Shown: positions 1 to 10,070 of the stretch, one piece after another
How positions within the stretch are numbered: the stretch's first letter is position 1
Layout: each line of letters begins with the position of its first letter
NCBI GenBank assembly: GCA_000328365.1
Contig: KB292163.1
Coordinates: 133,043 to 197,042 of the forward strand
DNA from: Capitella teleta
Taxonomy: Eukaryota > Annelida > Polychaeta > Capitellidae
Direction of reading: 5' to 3'
Length of the DNA stretch: 64,000 bases
Position numbers and translations under genes: made by a program
The notes under the pieces: model-generated
Database searches by the model: none
What the model saw: the letters and a program-made list of their open reading frames with translations, nothing else
Told to the model about the DNA's origin: nothing

Positions 1-353
1 AAATTTACCATGATACAATGTCATTAAAGATTGTCAATACATGTAACGTTATATCATGTTATATGATTTTTATTCTTAGTGCACTAAGATTGCAAATCTT
101 TTTCTCATTTTATTGGTTTCTTGCCTCCTTCTGATTAGCCTAATTACTTCAAAAAAAAAAAAAAATTCCATTCACGTCTTTGATTGATTTCTTGTTCCAT
201 ATTTATTAACTTTATTTTTTTCTTGTTTTTACGACAGCAAATTTCCCGCGCTCTCCGTAATATAAACAGTATTTCACTCAATTAATCATGACGTTCTATT
301 CACTCTGGGAAATCAAAACGCATTTCTCAGACTGATCCCGTATTACCAACGAC
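1..353. other. 5' flank of PYM; no gene seen
   Basis: AT-rich flank upstream of the proposed PYM start codon. I see no open frame of interest, no clear TATA box and no repeat I can name. It presumably holds the PYM promoter and 5' UTR, which is inference from position only. Confidence 0.4.
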
Positions 354-3300
354 ATGGCCTCAAATACATCTAATCAACGTGATGGAGTTGTCAAAGATGC
401 AAAAACTGGTATTACTAATTGTCCAATCGCTCTTTTGTTGCTCAAGTGCCGTCTTCCCCATAATCTTCACTGTATTCACCAACCCTCCCTATTATCGCTC
501 ACTATACTAACAAAAGGTATTGAAGTTGAAGTGACAGTTTTGAGGTGAAGTGAAGTATACCAACTGGTAGTAACCAGTAACTAGGGGGTAACGTAACTAC
601 AAGTAAGTGTTGAATTGAGCAGCTAACTCAATTTCTAAATGGAAGGTAACCATGGTAACACCATCAAAGATAATACAAAAATATCCAGAAAACATAATGA
701 TAATCATAATGATAATCATAATGGAAGTACCCTTGGCATGGCGTTTAGCATCGGGCCTAGTGATTGAAGATGAAGCAGGTGTACGCAAAACATGGAACAG
801 CCACCTATGCAAGATGATAACAACTGAATGATTCCATTCCATTCCTGGCTTTCGAGCAGTGGTCGACTGAAGTATACAAGTAGCATTGAAAACTATTAAA
901 CAATTAATATGTGATGCATAATTATTAATTATAATGATAATTATTAATATCATTTCTATTTAATATTTTTATTTAACAGGCATGGGATTTCTCCGGTTTT
1001 TTGCCGGTTTCTGGCTTTTTTGAGACTGTCAGGGTCATTTCTGAGATCGACGCAAATTCGGGGAGATCCTGTGAAGGAATTATGAGGGGGTTGGGGACTC
1101 AGCGTCTTGAAAATTGCTTGTTAAAATAAGAAAATTAGCGAAAAATATTTTTTTTTGCGCCTGACTGGTGGCAAAATGGTTATTCTATCTATTTCCGAAA
1201 AGAAAAAAAATATATCCAGGGGTTTAGTCGCAGGACACGCTGATATGACGAAGCCCATTGTAAAAGATGAGGAACTCGGTGTTTCATCACAGCGTCTGAC
1301 GTCACGCCTAATTAGCAATATATCTCCCGCGAAATCGTTAGCAATGATATTCCTTGTGTGGGCCAGGCATAGGAATCATTTTTGGTGCATCAAATAACAA
1401 CTCAAAGTCCATTTTTAACCATTCTGTATATGTAATGCCACACACACTTGTTACAGATGCTGAATCTCGCATAACTGCATAAAAACACAGCTGAGTTCAA
1501 ATTTTGTGATTTTCATTTTTCATCAAGACATAGAACTACTAGAATGCTTATTGGCGTCACGTGACCCCCGAATTGAAGCCAAATTCAAGGGTAACATTTG
1601 CTTGAATGCTGAGCCATCACGATCAGAACAGCTCAATGAAAGCTCAATATGCTGGTGCTTTATATGTAAAGGTCTGTTTACTACCAAACGTATTGTGTGA
1701 CCGATCGAGTGACTGACTGACAGATACCTTTATCATGAATGATGTCTTCCGTGATGAAATGACAAGTTCTATTTTTAGTAACAAGACTTAGTCACCTGTG
1801 AGTATGACACCGACTTACAGTTTTTTTTTTAATAATCTATAATAATCTATTGCAGTCAAACCTCAATAATATTGCTCTAACGACGGCTGCGCTTAAAGGG
1901 AGGGAGAACTGGTTATAAATGGACTTTGAGTCTTATTTGATGCACCAAAAATGATTCCTATGCCTGGCCCACACAAGGAATATCATCGCTAACGATTTCG
2001 CGGGAGATATATTGCTAACTAGGCGTGACGTCAGGAGCTGTGATGAAACACTGAGTTCCTCATCTTTTACAATGGGTCTCGTCATATCAGCGTGTCCTTC
2101 GACTAAACCGCTGGATATTTTTTTATTTTATTTTCGGAAATAGATAGAATAATAATTTGCCACCAGTCAGGCGCGAAAAAAAATATTTTTCGTTATTTTT
2201 CTTATTTTAACAAGCGATTTTCTAGGACACCTACCATGTTTTCTCATCCTGAAAGAGTAAAAAGGTCAGCCAGAGTGCACCACGCATGCGCTTTCGTTTC
2301 GTAAACAATAAAGATGTCCTTTTATGGCGAAGATGATCTGCTCTGATTGGCTGAAATCGATAGCTTCACGAGGGGAACGGGACCAATCACGGCAAGCCCT
2401 CAGCTGACGTTTGCCTCCTGTACTTCGTAATGGAAGCCATTCTCCCATAGGCGCAATGCTAACCCCGATATTCGGAATGCATTATTTCCTTACACTTGCA
2501 TCCAGGCATGTTGTTTTTGGCACGGAATGCTATCAATAGGTGCTATGAGTCAATAGAACATCACTTAAAATTTAGTTCCCCATCCCTTTAAGAGCAGCAT
2601 TTAGCATGAGATGAATCTATATCCATGTTAAGCACCTCACTATAACAGAACCCTTGTTTTCCGACACCGACAGGGCCTATGTTTTATGCTTAAAATTGCC
2701 TTTCTAAATCGACACTGCTGACTTGTTCTTCAGTTTAATTGACAGCCATCGGTGGCCTGCGCGACGTATTAACTGCTATTTGTCGCGCCTGGTATGCGGG
2801 GCTGTCGGCAAACTTGTAAGCCAATGATTTTAGTCTTGTGTTTTGAAACCATTAACAATCACCATTGTAAAATGTTATTGGAACAAAATGCGGCAAACTT
2901 TCCTTCGCTTTGATTGATCGAGCGAGTGACTAAATGAACTCGATGACACTGCAGATTTCAAGTAAAACTCCAAGTTCACAACAAGTGCAGAGCTAGTTGA
3001 GTTTGTTTGTCAATTAACCCTAACCCTATGGTGTTAACATTGACTGCAACTTTATTGTTCAATTTCCGCCGTGTTAACTCTGACCGCTTGAATGATTTCA
3101 CTTAAACTCCTTGAGGGGCACCGAATAGCTCAGTGGGTTAAACCGGTTGACTGCAATCCTATGCCGACCGTGGGGGTCGAGATCTCGGGTTTGAGACCCG
3201 ATCAGACCACGGGCGTTATGATTGTGAATTATAATTGTAATTCGTTATAATTGTAATTCTTCGGTGACTCTGCAGTGCTGCCCAACTGCGTAACAAGGCC

Positions 3301-6300
3301 GGGCACTGTGTACTACTGTCTATGGTGGTATGCAGGATACAGAACCCTTGGGATTTATCGATAAGAGTAGTGGGAAACCCCGGTCCCGGCCTTCTGTTCT
3401 GACACTCGTATCATCCAATTGGTTTGGGTGGAGCTGTAAAACCCCATCACACATTACGTACGCATCACGCTTAAACTCCTCGCTCCGAGCTCTCAGCCAA
3501 TCATGGCGAGTGCTGCATGACATGACATTTCGAAATGAAGAGATCGTTTGAAATACAAAATGCGTTTGTGCTTTCATAACGTCCTGTGACCATAACGCAT
3601 TCATAACGTTCACATGAGCAATTTTTTTTGACTCCTCAGAAACCTGCTTTGGAGAATCGACGGCTACGTATAGCGACACAAAATTGAGTGTGACGAATGC
3701 TGTTGTTATATCGAGGTTCGACTGTAATAACAATGCACATTGTCAATTAAATAACCATGTCCACGCGCATAAATCGTAGCATACCTCTGATATTCACATA
3801 GCATGCAGTATACTCATTTGCATATACTTATATAGTGCCATATGGGTAAATGCTTTTGTTGGCATCACGCATTGTTGTTGCCCATCGACCTCCCTTGTTG
3901 ATGTTCCTTCATTACAGTCGTAGCCTATCCGATAAATCCTTACCAATTGAATAAAAAAACACACCTACTGGCTGATTTCACAAACGCACAATCTATAGTT
4001 AGAAATTCAATACAACATGCAGTGTGCACTCAATCATATTATTGCAACATGTTTCATGTACAGTGGTTTGCTTTAAGTACATAAGAGTCTGCTGCACTTG
4101 AATCTGTGTCAGGCCCCTTTCTTTCATATACATCTGCTATTGGCATTCTGAGTTCCCTCTGTACTACGATTGTCCAAATGCTGTGATGCACATTGAAACT
4201 TATCACATGTCTGATCATTGTTGAGCGTTTTACTCTTACACACGTAATTGTATGCATGCTGTCCGGGCATGTTGAAGAATTAACGCCATCGGCCGCCGCC
4301 GCTATAACCCACAAATGGGAATGCACAAACAGGAAATAGTGTTGTGGGAAATTGCAGATTGAAATTGCACATAAAATGTATGTGAAAGGCCAGAAAACTC
4401 CAATTTTTTTTCTTTTTGAATTTGCTCTACTGTCAGTTGAAGACTACTGTTACAAGAAGTTGTCTTGACGACCCCATCAACTGAGGCAAGTACCAATTGG
4501 GCCAAGACACGCATATTAAATCAAAATATATTAAACCCAAACTAGAATTATTCTTGGTTGATTGAAATCAATGCGCCTGTGGATGCACACGTGCTTTTTG
4601 AATGGAAGTCGTCCTTATTTCAACCTTTGTTGACTCTGTTCAAAGGATGCCTCTGCAATCCGTGTCTGTTATTATTTGTACATGCACTTTGTTTTGACCT
4701 TCAGCATTGAGTCCTATTAGTATTTGAGCAAACTCTGCTTCTTGGTTCATTCATTTGCTGCTCTTCTTGCTTTGGTGAGTTATTTGTTTAGGAATCTTGT
4801 TCATTTTGATCTATGAAGTGAGGGGAGATCTGCTTCTGCTGACGATTTTGCAATATTGCTGTGCAATTGAATCTGACCCAATTTAGAAAAATTTGTGATG
4901 CATTCAAAGAACATTTGTATCTGGAAACGTTTTGGTCAAGTTCTTGGTCAGATTACCTGCGTGTTTAGCGTTGGCAATAATAATTATGTAATAAATTGCT
5001 CTTATGAAGAATTGTATGTCATGGATGCTTAAAAGAAACGTCATGGGTCCAATACATGTACGGTACATGTAAGCAAGTGGGAAACATCTTGGAAGCAGGA
5101 TAAGTGCCAATCCTGCCTTCTGAATTTTCAGGGAGACATCCAATGCGATTTTGATACGTTTTATAAATCTATGAATATTAAAAGCCTTGAAAAGTTTCTT
5201 CTGGCCCTACGTTTACTCAGATTCTTTATTCTGGTGTCAACTTCCCTTTTCTGACTTAAAATAAGACAAGTTTAAACTGCATGGCACCATTCATTATTAT
5301 ATGTTTATGATTTTTTTCTGTGTAGGAGAACCTGGGGCAAAGTGGAACATTTTTATTTTTATTTTTTTCTGGGGGGGCGGGGGGGGGGGGTGATGTTATT
5401 ACTTTGTTAACGTTTGTTTTTTGCTCCATGGTATCGGATGTGGCATGCATTATGGGAATACAGAGGTAATAACAATGAAACATTTACGTGGAAAAAAATA
5501 TTTTATTGAAGTACAACTTTGGTTCACTTTGCCCCGTACTTGGGGCAAAGTGGAATATGGTGAGGGGCAAAGTGGAACTGTAGGACATATCTGTATGCCT
5601 CTCAATCAATCTTCACACATCTCACACACAAAATGCTCACTAGAAGTTCCAGCACATTCTTCATGAGCCCACTGTCGACATTGCCCACATTGAATCCATG
5701 TGGCATTTGACCTTGATTCAGAAAACATGCCGGAGCAGTAGAGGCATGGGACGTCCTTGTCCGTTTCCTCCTCATTTGATCTGGTTGACTTTCTCTTTAT
5801 GGGCTTTCTTGAGGTTTTCTTTTTTGGTCTGTCTTTCTGCTTTTTGTTTTCCCCACTTCCAAACGGCTGGATTTTTGTGCGCTTTATCTTTGGCTGCTGT
5901 TTTTCAGAATCCTTCTTTTTTTGCAATTCTGACCTCCTCCAAATAAGGGTTGCTTGTCAGAATGACCGTTTTCCTCCTTTTTATGCCTTTCTGCTCAACA
6001 ACTGGGATTTTCATTAGGTCTGCAGGTGACACATGGCTTCTCATTTGCTGGTGTTTCGATATCTGACGAGGAGTTGTTCACAGATATTTCTTTTTCTGGC
6101 GTTGTCGCAGGTTCCGGAGTCTGCGGATTTGCCGGTCTTTCGATATCTGATGAGGAGTAGGTGTTCATCGATGTTCCTATTTCTGGGGATTGTGCTGCAA
6201 CTTCAGGAGCTGGTCTGTCGGTTGTGGCCGCTGCTTCAAACAACTCCTCTCCAAAAATATATGGATTCAATGGGCATATTCCACTTTTGGCAAAGCCGTT

Positions 6301-8883
6301 GACAGCATTTGATGAAGTCGCTGCCCTTTGATATGCTTTTCCAAAAAGTGATCCCACTTGGTAAATGGTAATCACTTGTCCAGGGTGGTTTCTCAACCAC
6401 ATTCTCACTTCTTGCTCATAAAACGTGTTGAGGGGACCCATGAAGGCAACATCAAGAGGCTGCACGCAATGGGATGTGTGCGGTGGGATGACAAGAATGT
6501 GGACGTTGTTGTCACGTGCTGTTTCAATGAGTGCCAAATTCTTTGTATGAGTAGCATGTCCATCAAAAATCAGAAGAATTGGCTCTTCTTTGGAGGGCTT
6601 TGCATGGTGGATGAAATGCTCAAACCATTCCAGGAATATTGCCATCTGCATCCAGCCAGAAGGGTGGCATACAGTGCGTGTCTCAGGAGGCAGGCCCACC
6701 TCAAATAGAGGGTTCTTCTTCTTGCGAGGGAAGATGAGGAGAGGAGGAATGAAATTCCCAAGTGCATTGCAGCATATCTCGGCTGTTATTAAAGTCCCTC
6801 TCTCTGCGGACGTGAGGCATCCCACCTGCTTCTTTCCTTTGGTTGAGAGAATTTTTTATTGTTGGGTACGGTCATGATACCGGTCTCGTCACAATTAAAA
6901 ATTCGACTAGGGGGAAAGTGGTACTGCTCCATGAGATTATCTAAAAGGTTGAAGAACTGTTGAACCACTTTGTTGAAGCTGCTCTTGCTGCCGAAGTTGC
7001 TTCAGGAGACCAAAGTGATAGAGACGGATTCCTCTTCATAAATCCCAAAACAAACTCCTCACCAGCCATTTCTTGCTCTCTGTTGAAGGTGTGCTCTTTG
7101 CCATTCCGTACGCCATACTGATATGCAAGTTTCCGAGGTCGGTCAAGGTCAAGCCAAAGTACCTCCGTTCTATTAATTTCAAATACTCTGTGATCTCAGC
7201 CCCCTCCTTTGGTGTGAATACTGGCCTGGAAAAGAGAGAAGCATGAAAGGTCAAGTATATTGAGAGGATAAGGAAATCTCTCTACTCAATAATTATTCAT
7301 TTGTGTTGGCAAAAAAAATAAAAAAATCAAATTAGACCCACCTGAATCTCCCAAGGCCTTTTCTTATTACGTCATGGGCTGTCCCGTCTTTGCGTACTCG
7401 CCGAAGCAAAGTTGTTTTTTGGAATGTTGTACTGGTGAGCTGCAGGAGATGACAATGTCATTTCTTTGCTTCTCCCTTTCTTCACTGCTGCCTGGTATGC
7501 TCCGGCCAGCTTTGCTGCGACGTTTTGCGCTTGTTGTCTCGAACCATTCGGACTGAGACAATTGAAATGCGCAAATTAGACTATGTACATAATTATTAAA
7601 TAATTACAGACAATCATGATAGTCGATATTAACAGTTTATTTCTTTTTAACAACTAATTACAGTATAACCCTTCACAAATATTGATACTTGCATGCCATT
7701 TAATTGTATCTACTTTGCCCCAGCCATTCCACTTTTCATTGACCTTTGACCTCTCCACATGGCAACAATATTTCCAAACAGTTTGTATAGTTTTATGGAG
7801 GTATACGAACAACTCGCTTCTAAACATGCAGGGAAATTGATCCATCGCCCTTAAGCCTGATTCAGCAAAACAATTCGAATTATAAAAAGTTACTTTTTGT
7901 TGTGTAAAAACAGAAATTTGTCAATAAATACTTACTTTGACAAGTTACTCAGCAAGTTCCTGCCTAAATAAGTACTCTTCATTTGCGTCAAGTGACGCTC
8001 ATTATTCATGAGATGCAAATGAGTTTCACTTTGCAAGGATTTGGAAGGTGGTTAAAATTTGATTCATGATTCCTGTTAAATTTTCTTTCTTTTTTTTTCT
8101 CCTCAGGGGAATACTTCATTCCTGCCAGTCAACGTCCAGACGGAACGTGGAGAAAGGCTCGAAAAGTGAAGGACGGATACGTTCCTCAAGAAGAGGTTCC
8201 TGTGTGAGTAACTTGATCGTATGCTTTAAATTTTAATCTCAAGGCATGAATGTCTTTAATACAAAACTGGCCACCACTGGCTTCACGTCCTGAAGGCCCG
8301 ACGTATTAATTGCGCATTTGGATTGCAATTTTTTTTTTTTTTTTTCATTTCAATACATAGATATAATGTATAGATACCATACCGCAGACTTTGCATATCC
8401 TGTTTTGCTAAATGAATGTTTATTAACTGCAGTTATGAGAACAAAGGTGTTCAGTGGCTGAAGAGCAAACCGAACCTTCCTCCTGGACTAAGCGTTGAAG
8501 CCGAAAACCCCGAAACGAAAGCCAAGAAGAGCAAGAAGAAGAAGCACAAGAAGAAGGAAGAGCAGCCCCCTCCAGAAGCGTCTTTCACCATCGAAGAAGT
8601 CACTGATTCCTTTGAGCAGATGGCAACGAAACAGCGCAGACCCAGCCAGGGGCTCCTCTCAGCCACGCCCGTTGTGACCCCCACGGGACCACAATCAAAT
8701 GTGGATGCAGCTAAAAGACTTAGGAACTTGCGCAAAAAGCTGAAGCAGATAGATGATCTGAAGGCCAAGGTCGACGCTGGAGAGGTGAAGGTCATGGAGA
8801 AGGAGCAGGAGGAGAAATTGGCAAAGCGCCAAGAAGTCGTTGATGAAATTGAAGAATTGGTACAAGAACTGTCGGATGTATAG
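354..8883 (+). CDS. PYM1: Partner of Y14 and Mago (PYM / WIBG), 3 exons
   Basis: PYM binds the Mago-Y14 core of exon junction complexes and helps strip them from mRNA at the ribosome in the cytoplasm. Exons: 354-408, 8107-8203, 8433-8883, giving 603 nt = 200 aa plus TAG; human PYM is 204 aa. Exon 2 encodes the conserved Mago/Y14-binding stretch with [20 protein letters not shown] and PQEEVPVYENKG. Exon 3 has a Lys-rich run ([11 protein letters not shown]), then a C-terminal helical coiled region rich in Lys and Glu. Exons 2 and 3 are certain. Exon 1 is inferred: ATG 354, 18 codons plus one G before a GT donor at 409. Its phase fits exon 2 exactly and the total length fits the family. Intron 1 is 7.7 kb and full of transposons; intron 2 is 229 nt. 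Confidence 0.85.
409..1108. other. Start of PYM intron 1; short simple repeat only
   Basis: Intronic sequence before the first repeat arm. It holds a short imperfect ATAATGATAATC tandem at about 693-722. Otherwise I see no coding signal and no element I can name. Confidence 0.4.
1109..1420 (-). repeat. Partial repeat copy, inverted relative to 1912-2222
   Basis: About 310 bp whose reverse complement is roughly 90% identical by eye to 1912-2222. Shared landmarks are GCTTGTTAAAATAAGAAAA at the outer end, GCGCCTGACTGGTGGCAAA, and GGCATAGGAATCATTTTTGG near the inner end. The match stops near 1109, so this is a truncated copy of the element at 1893-2591 in opposite orientation, with about 490 bp between the two arms. 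Both lie in a transcribed intron, so a long hairpin in the pre-mRNA is possible. Confidence 0.8.
1893..2591. mobile_element. TTAA-bounded non-autonomous DNA element (piggyBac-like ends?)
   Basis: Both ends read TTAA then AGGGA-(G/T)-GG-(A/G)-GAACT pointing inward (1893 onward; complement at 2591), so the terminal inverted repeats are about 14 bp with two differences. TTAA is the target site of piggyBac-type elements, but these ends do not look like the classic CCCTTT start, so the family is uncertain. There is no transposase frame. The first half matches the inverted partial copy at 1109-1420, which shows a dispersed family. A pogo-like TIR (CAGTCAAACCTC at 1853) lies just outside the left end. 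Confidence 0.5.
2741..2806. repeat. Imperfect hairpin (two 7-bp stems)
   Basis: GACAGCC (2741-2747) pairs with GGCTGTC (2800-2806), and GCGCGAC (2759-2765) pairs with GTCGCGC (2782-2788). The two internal segments are both 11 nt, so the structure is symmetric around a 16-nt loop. It could be a decayed element end; its function is unknown. Confidence 0.4.
3116..3451 (+). mobile_element. tRNA-derived SINE, near full-length copy A
   Basis: The head is tRNA-like with an A box (TAGCTCAGTGGGTTAA) and a B box (GGGTTTGAGACCC). It is followed by a linker with a doubled TTATAATTGTAATTC unit and the motif GCGTTATGATT, then a body from CTTCGGTGACTCTGCAGTGC to GTAAAACCCCATCA. Four more copies occur in this window (30766-30920, 31513-31793, 50009-50172, 62648-62910), so the consensus is about 336 bp. 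I found no clear target-site duplication or poly-A tail. Confidence 0.85.
3655..3724. repeat. Pogo/Tigger-type terminal repeat, right end
   Basis: The sequence ends TATCGAGGTTCGACTG followed by TA, the usual outer end and target site of pogo/Tigger elements of the Tc1/mariner superfamily. A related start, CAGTCAAACCTCAATA, lies at 1853. A decayed element from 1853 to 3724 interrupted by the other repeats is possible but not shown. Confidence 0.45.
3727..5331. other. PYM intron 1, no recognised feature
   Basis: AT-rich intronic DNA between the repeat cluster and the pogo element. The open frames here are short, unsupported by composition or homology, and overlap on both strands. I see nothing functional. 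Confidence 0.4.
5332..7723 (-). mobile_element. Decayed pogo-type DNA transposon with GGGGCAAAGTGGAA repeats
   Basis: The left end begins CTGGGGCAAAGTGGAAC at 5332. The right end, read inward, begins CTGGGGCAAAGTAGATAC at 7723, giving plausible terminal inverted repeats. Subterminal copies occur near 5540 and 5562, with an inverted copy at about 5524-5536, so 5523-5575 is a near-palindrome around GTACT. The minus-strand transposase remnant (5606-7560) fills the inside. It sits antisense in PYM intron 1. End positions are approximate because the outer bases are eroded and no clean TA duplication is visible. Confidence 0.65.
5606..7560 (-). pseudogene. Pogo-like DDE transposase with C-terminal PHD finger (broken)
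   Basis: In order on the minus strand: a helix-turn-helix-like N-terminus near 7400-7540 ([31 protein letters not shown]); a linker with [19 protein letters not shown] (about 7227-7170); the DDE core with NCDETGI (about 6880), [10 protein letters not shown] (about 6570) and HCVQPLD (about 6460), supplying three acidic residues; then an acidic tail and a Cys-rich PHD finger (CLYCSG...[15 protein letters not shown]...FVCEMCED, 5750-5609). The parts lie in several frames. At least one shift breaks the HTH region, one or more lie between the linker and the DDE block, and about two separate the DDE block from the PHD finger, one in an A-run near 5920. A GT...AG pair near 7340 and 7229 suggests one true intron. 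It is not functional as it stands. Confidence 0.8.
7724..8106. other. 3' end of PYM intron 1
   Basis: AT-rich intronic sequence ending in a long T/C tract and CAG at 8104-8106, a strong acceptor for PYM exon 2. Nothing else is seen. Confidence 0.5.
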
Positions 8884-8937
8884 TATTGTTTGGTTGTTGC
8901 TGAATGTAATTATATTAACTCTGATTTAAATATTTTT

Positions 8938-8943
8938 AATAAA
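8938..8943 (+). terminator. PYM polyadenylation signal
   Basis: AATAAA lies 55 nt after the PYM stop codon in an AT-rich 3' UTR. A T-rich run follows about 12 nt later. Confidence 0.7.
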
Positions 8944-9129
8944 ATATAAATCTTTTCATTTTGTCTTTTGGTTGCTGTCCTTCGATCAGTTTTAATTGTG
9001 GAACTTAACCCCAATGTGGTTACTGTGGTATATCCTCAGAATCTAAAATTATTCTGGAGCATTTCTTTTTAAATTTAGTTGAAATCGATTGAGAATAAAA
9101 TGAACATAACTCAGTTAAACAGAGGTGGT

Positions 9130-10070
9130 TCATGTTTTCACACCGCCAGGCAATACAGAGAAATGGAACAAAAACAGGCGTCGGTACCGCATGTGTCGCC
9201 CTCGGGCACCGATGGATGCACTGCATCTCGCACGCATATACTCTGGATTAGTTATCGGGTCTCCATTGGGGGATGGCTCAATTAGCGCGATTTCGTTTTT
9301 AGCCAGAAAGTTTGTGTGGATCGCGACGTGCGCACGGGCGTTGTCTTGCATAAGACCTGCAGCTCCGGATGAGCAGCCATGAAAGGAACAAGATGAGGGA
9401 TGATGAGGATTTCGTCGACGTATCGTCGGGCAGTCAAATGGCCATTAATGAAGACCAGTTCGGAGCGTTGTTCACAGGCCGCCCACGCCATCACACTGGG
9501 CCTCCCCCATCGGTTGTATTCCTCAATACAAGCAGCCGCGTTCCTCTCGCCTCGTCTTCGCCACACTCGACGCCTTCCGTCGGCAAACGAGCAGCAGAAC
9601 CGCCAGAGAAAACGACGCAGCTCCATCTCTCGCGAGTCCATCTTTCGTGCCGACGGGCCCATCTGAGGCGTCTCTGGCGGAGTGGAGGGGTCAGGATTGG
9701 ACCTCGGAATGGGCGCCGAGCAGTGAGCTCAGCATCGTGAAGCCCTCTTATCAGGTGACCATGCAACCCAATTTCGACGGCTGAAGATGTAGTTGAAGGG
9801 AGGAATCGGTTCCGGAGATGTCGGATCCGGATGACTCTGTCCTGGCGTCTATTGTTCATACTAACCCTTCCTGTTCTGGCCATGTTTCGAACACACCCGT
9901 TTCACGCAATTGCGAAGATAATCGAGATATTCATGAGGGGTTGAAGCCAAAATGACGAGAGACCTGATGCCGGTCAATTACCGCTCACAGCATCCCAATT
10001 GCCTGACATCGCTGTGCCTCGGTTGGACGTGGCTTTGCAGAAATCAAGGTGACAAATGATCGAGGCATGG
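9130..10070 (-). pseudogene. Decayed Tc1/mariner transposase
   Basis: Minus-strand fragments in family order: an HTH stretch with cues such as EAQRCQAIGML (about 10020), an AT-hook/linker with NNRRQDRVIRIRHLRNRFL (9857-9800), the second HTH and WARRHERWTRERWSCVVFS (about 9670-9610), then RRVWRRRGERNAAACIEEYN and RPSVMAWAA (9570-9480), LVFINGHLTARRYVDEIL, and VLMQDNARAHVAIHTNFLA (about 9360-9300). Several frameshifts and stops break it. The usual DES motif after the WS...VLFS strand reads GGS, so the first catalytic aspartate is lost. I could not locate its terminal repeats. Confidence 0.8.

Noticed and set aside
3016-3028. Telomere-like CCCTAACCCT
   Set aside because: Fewer than two and a half units; expected by chance.
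3116-3220. Functional tRNA gene
   Set aside because: A and B boxes are present, but the same head is attached to the same non-tRNA body in other copies, so it is a SINE head.
9130-9740. Protein-coding gene in overlapping frames
   Set aside because: The minus-strand frames match Tc1/mariner transposase; the plus-strand ones are shadows.
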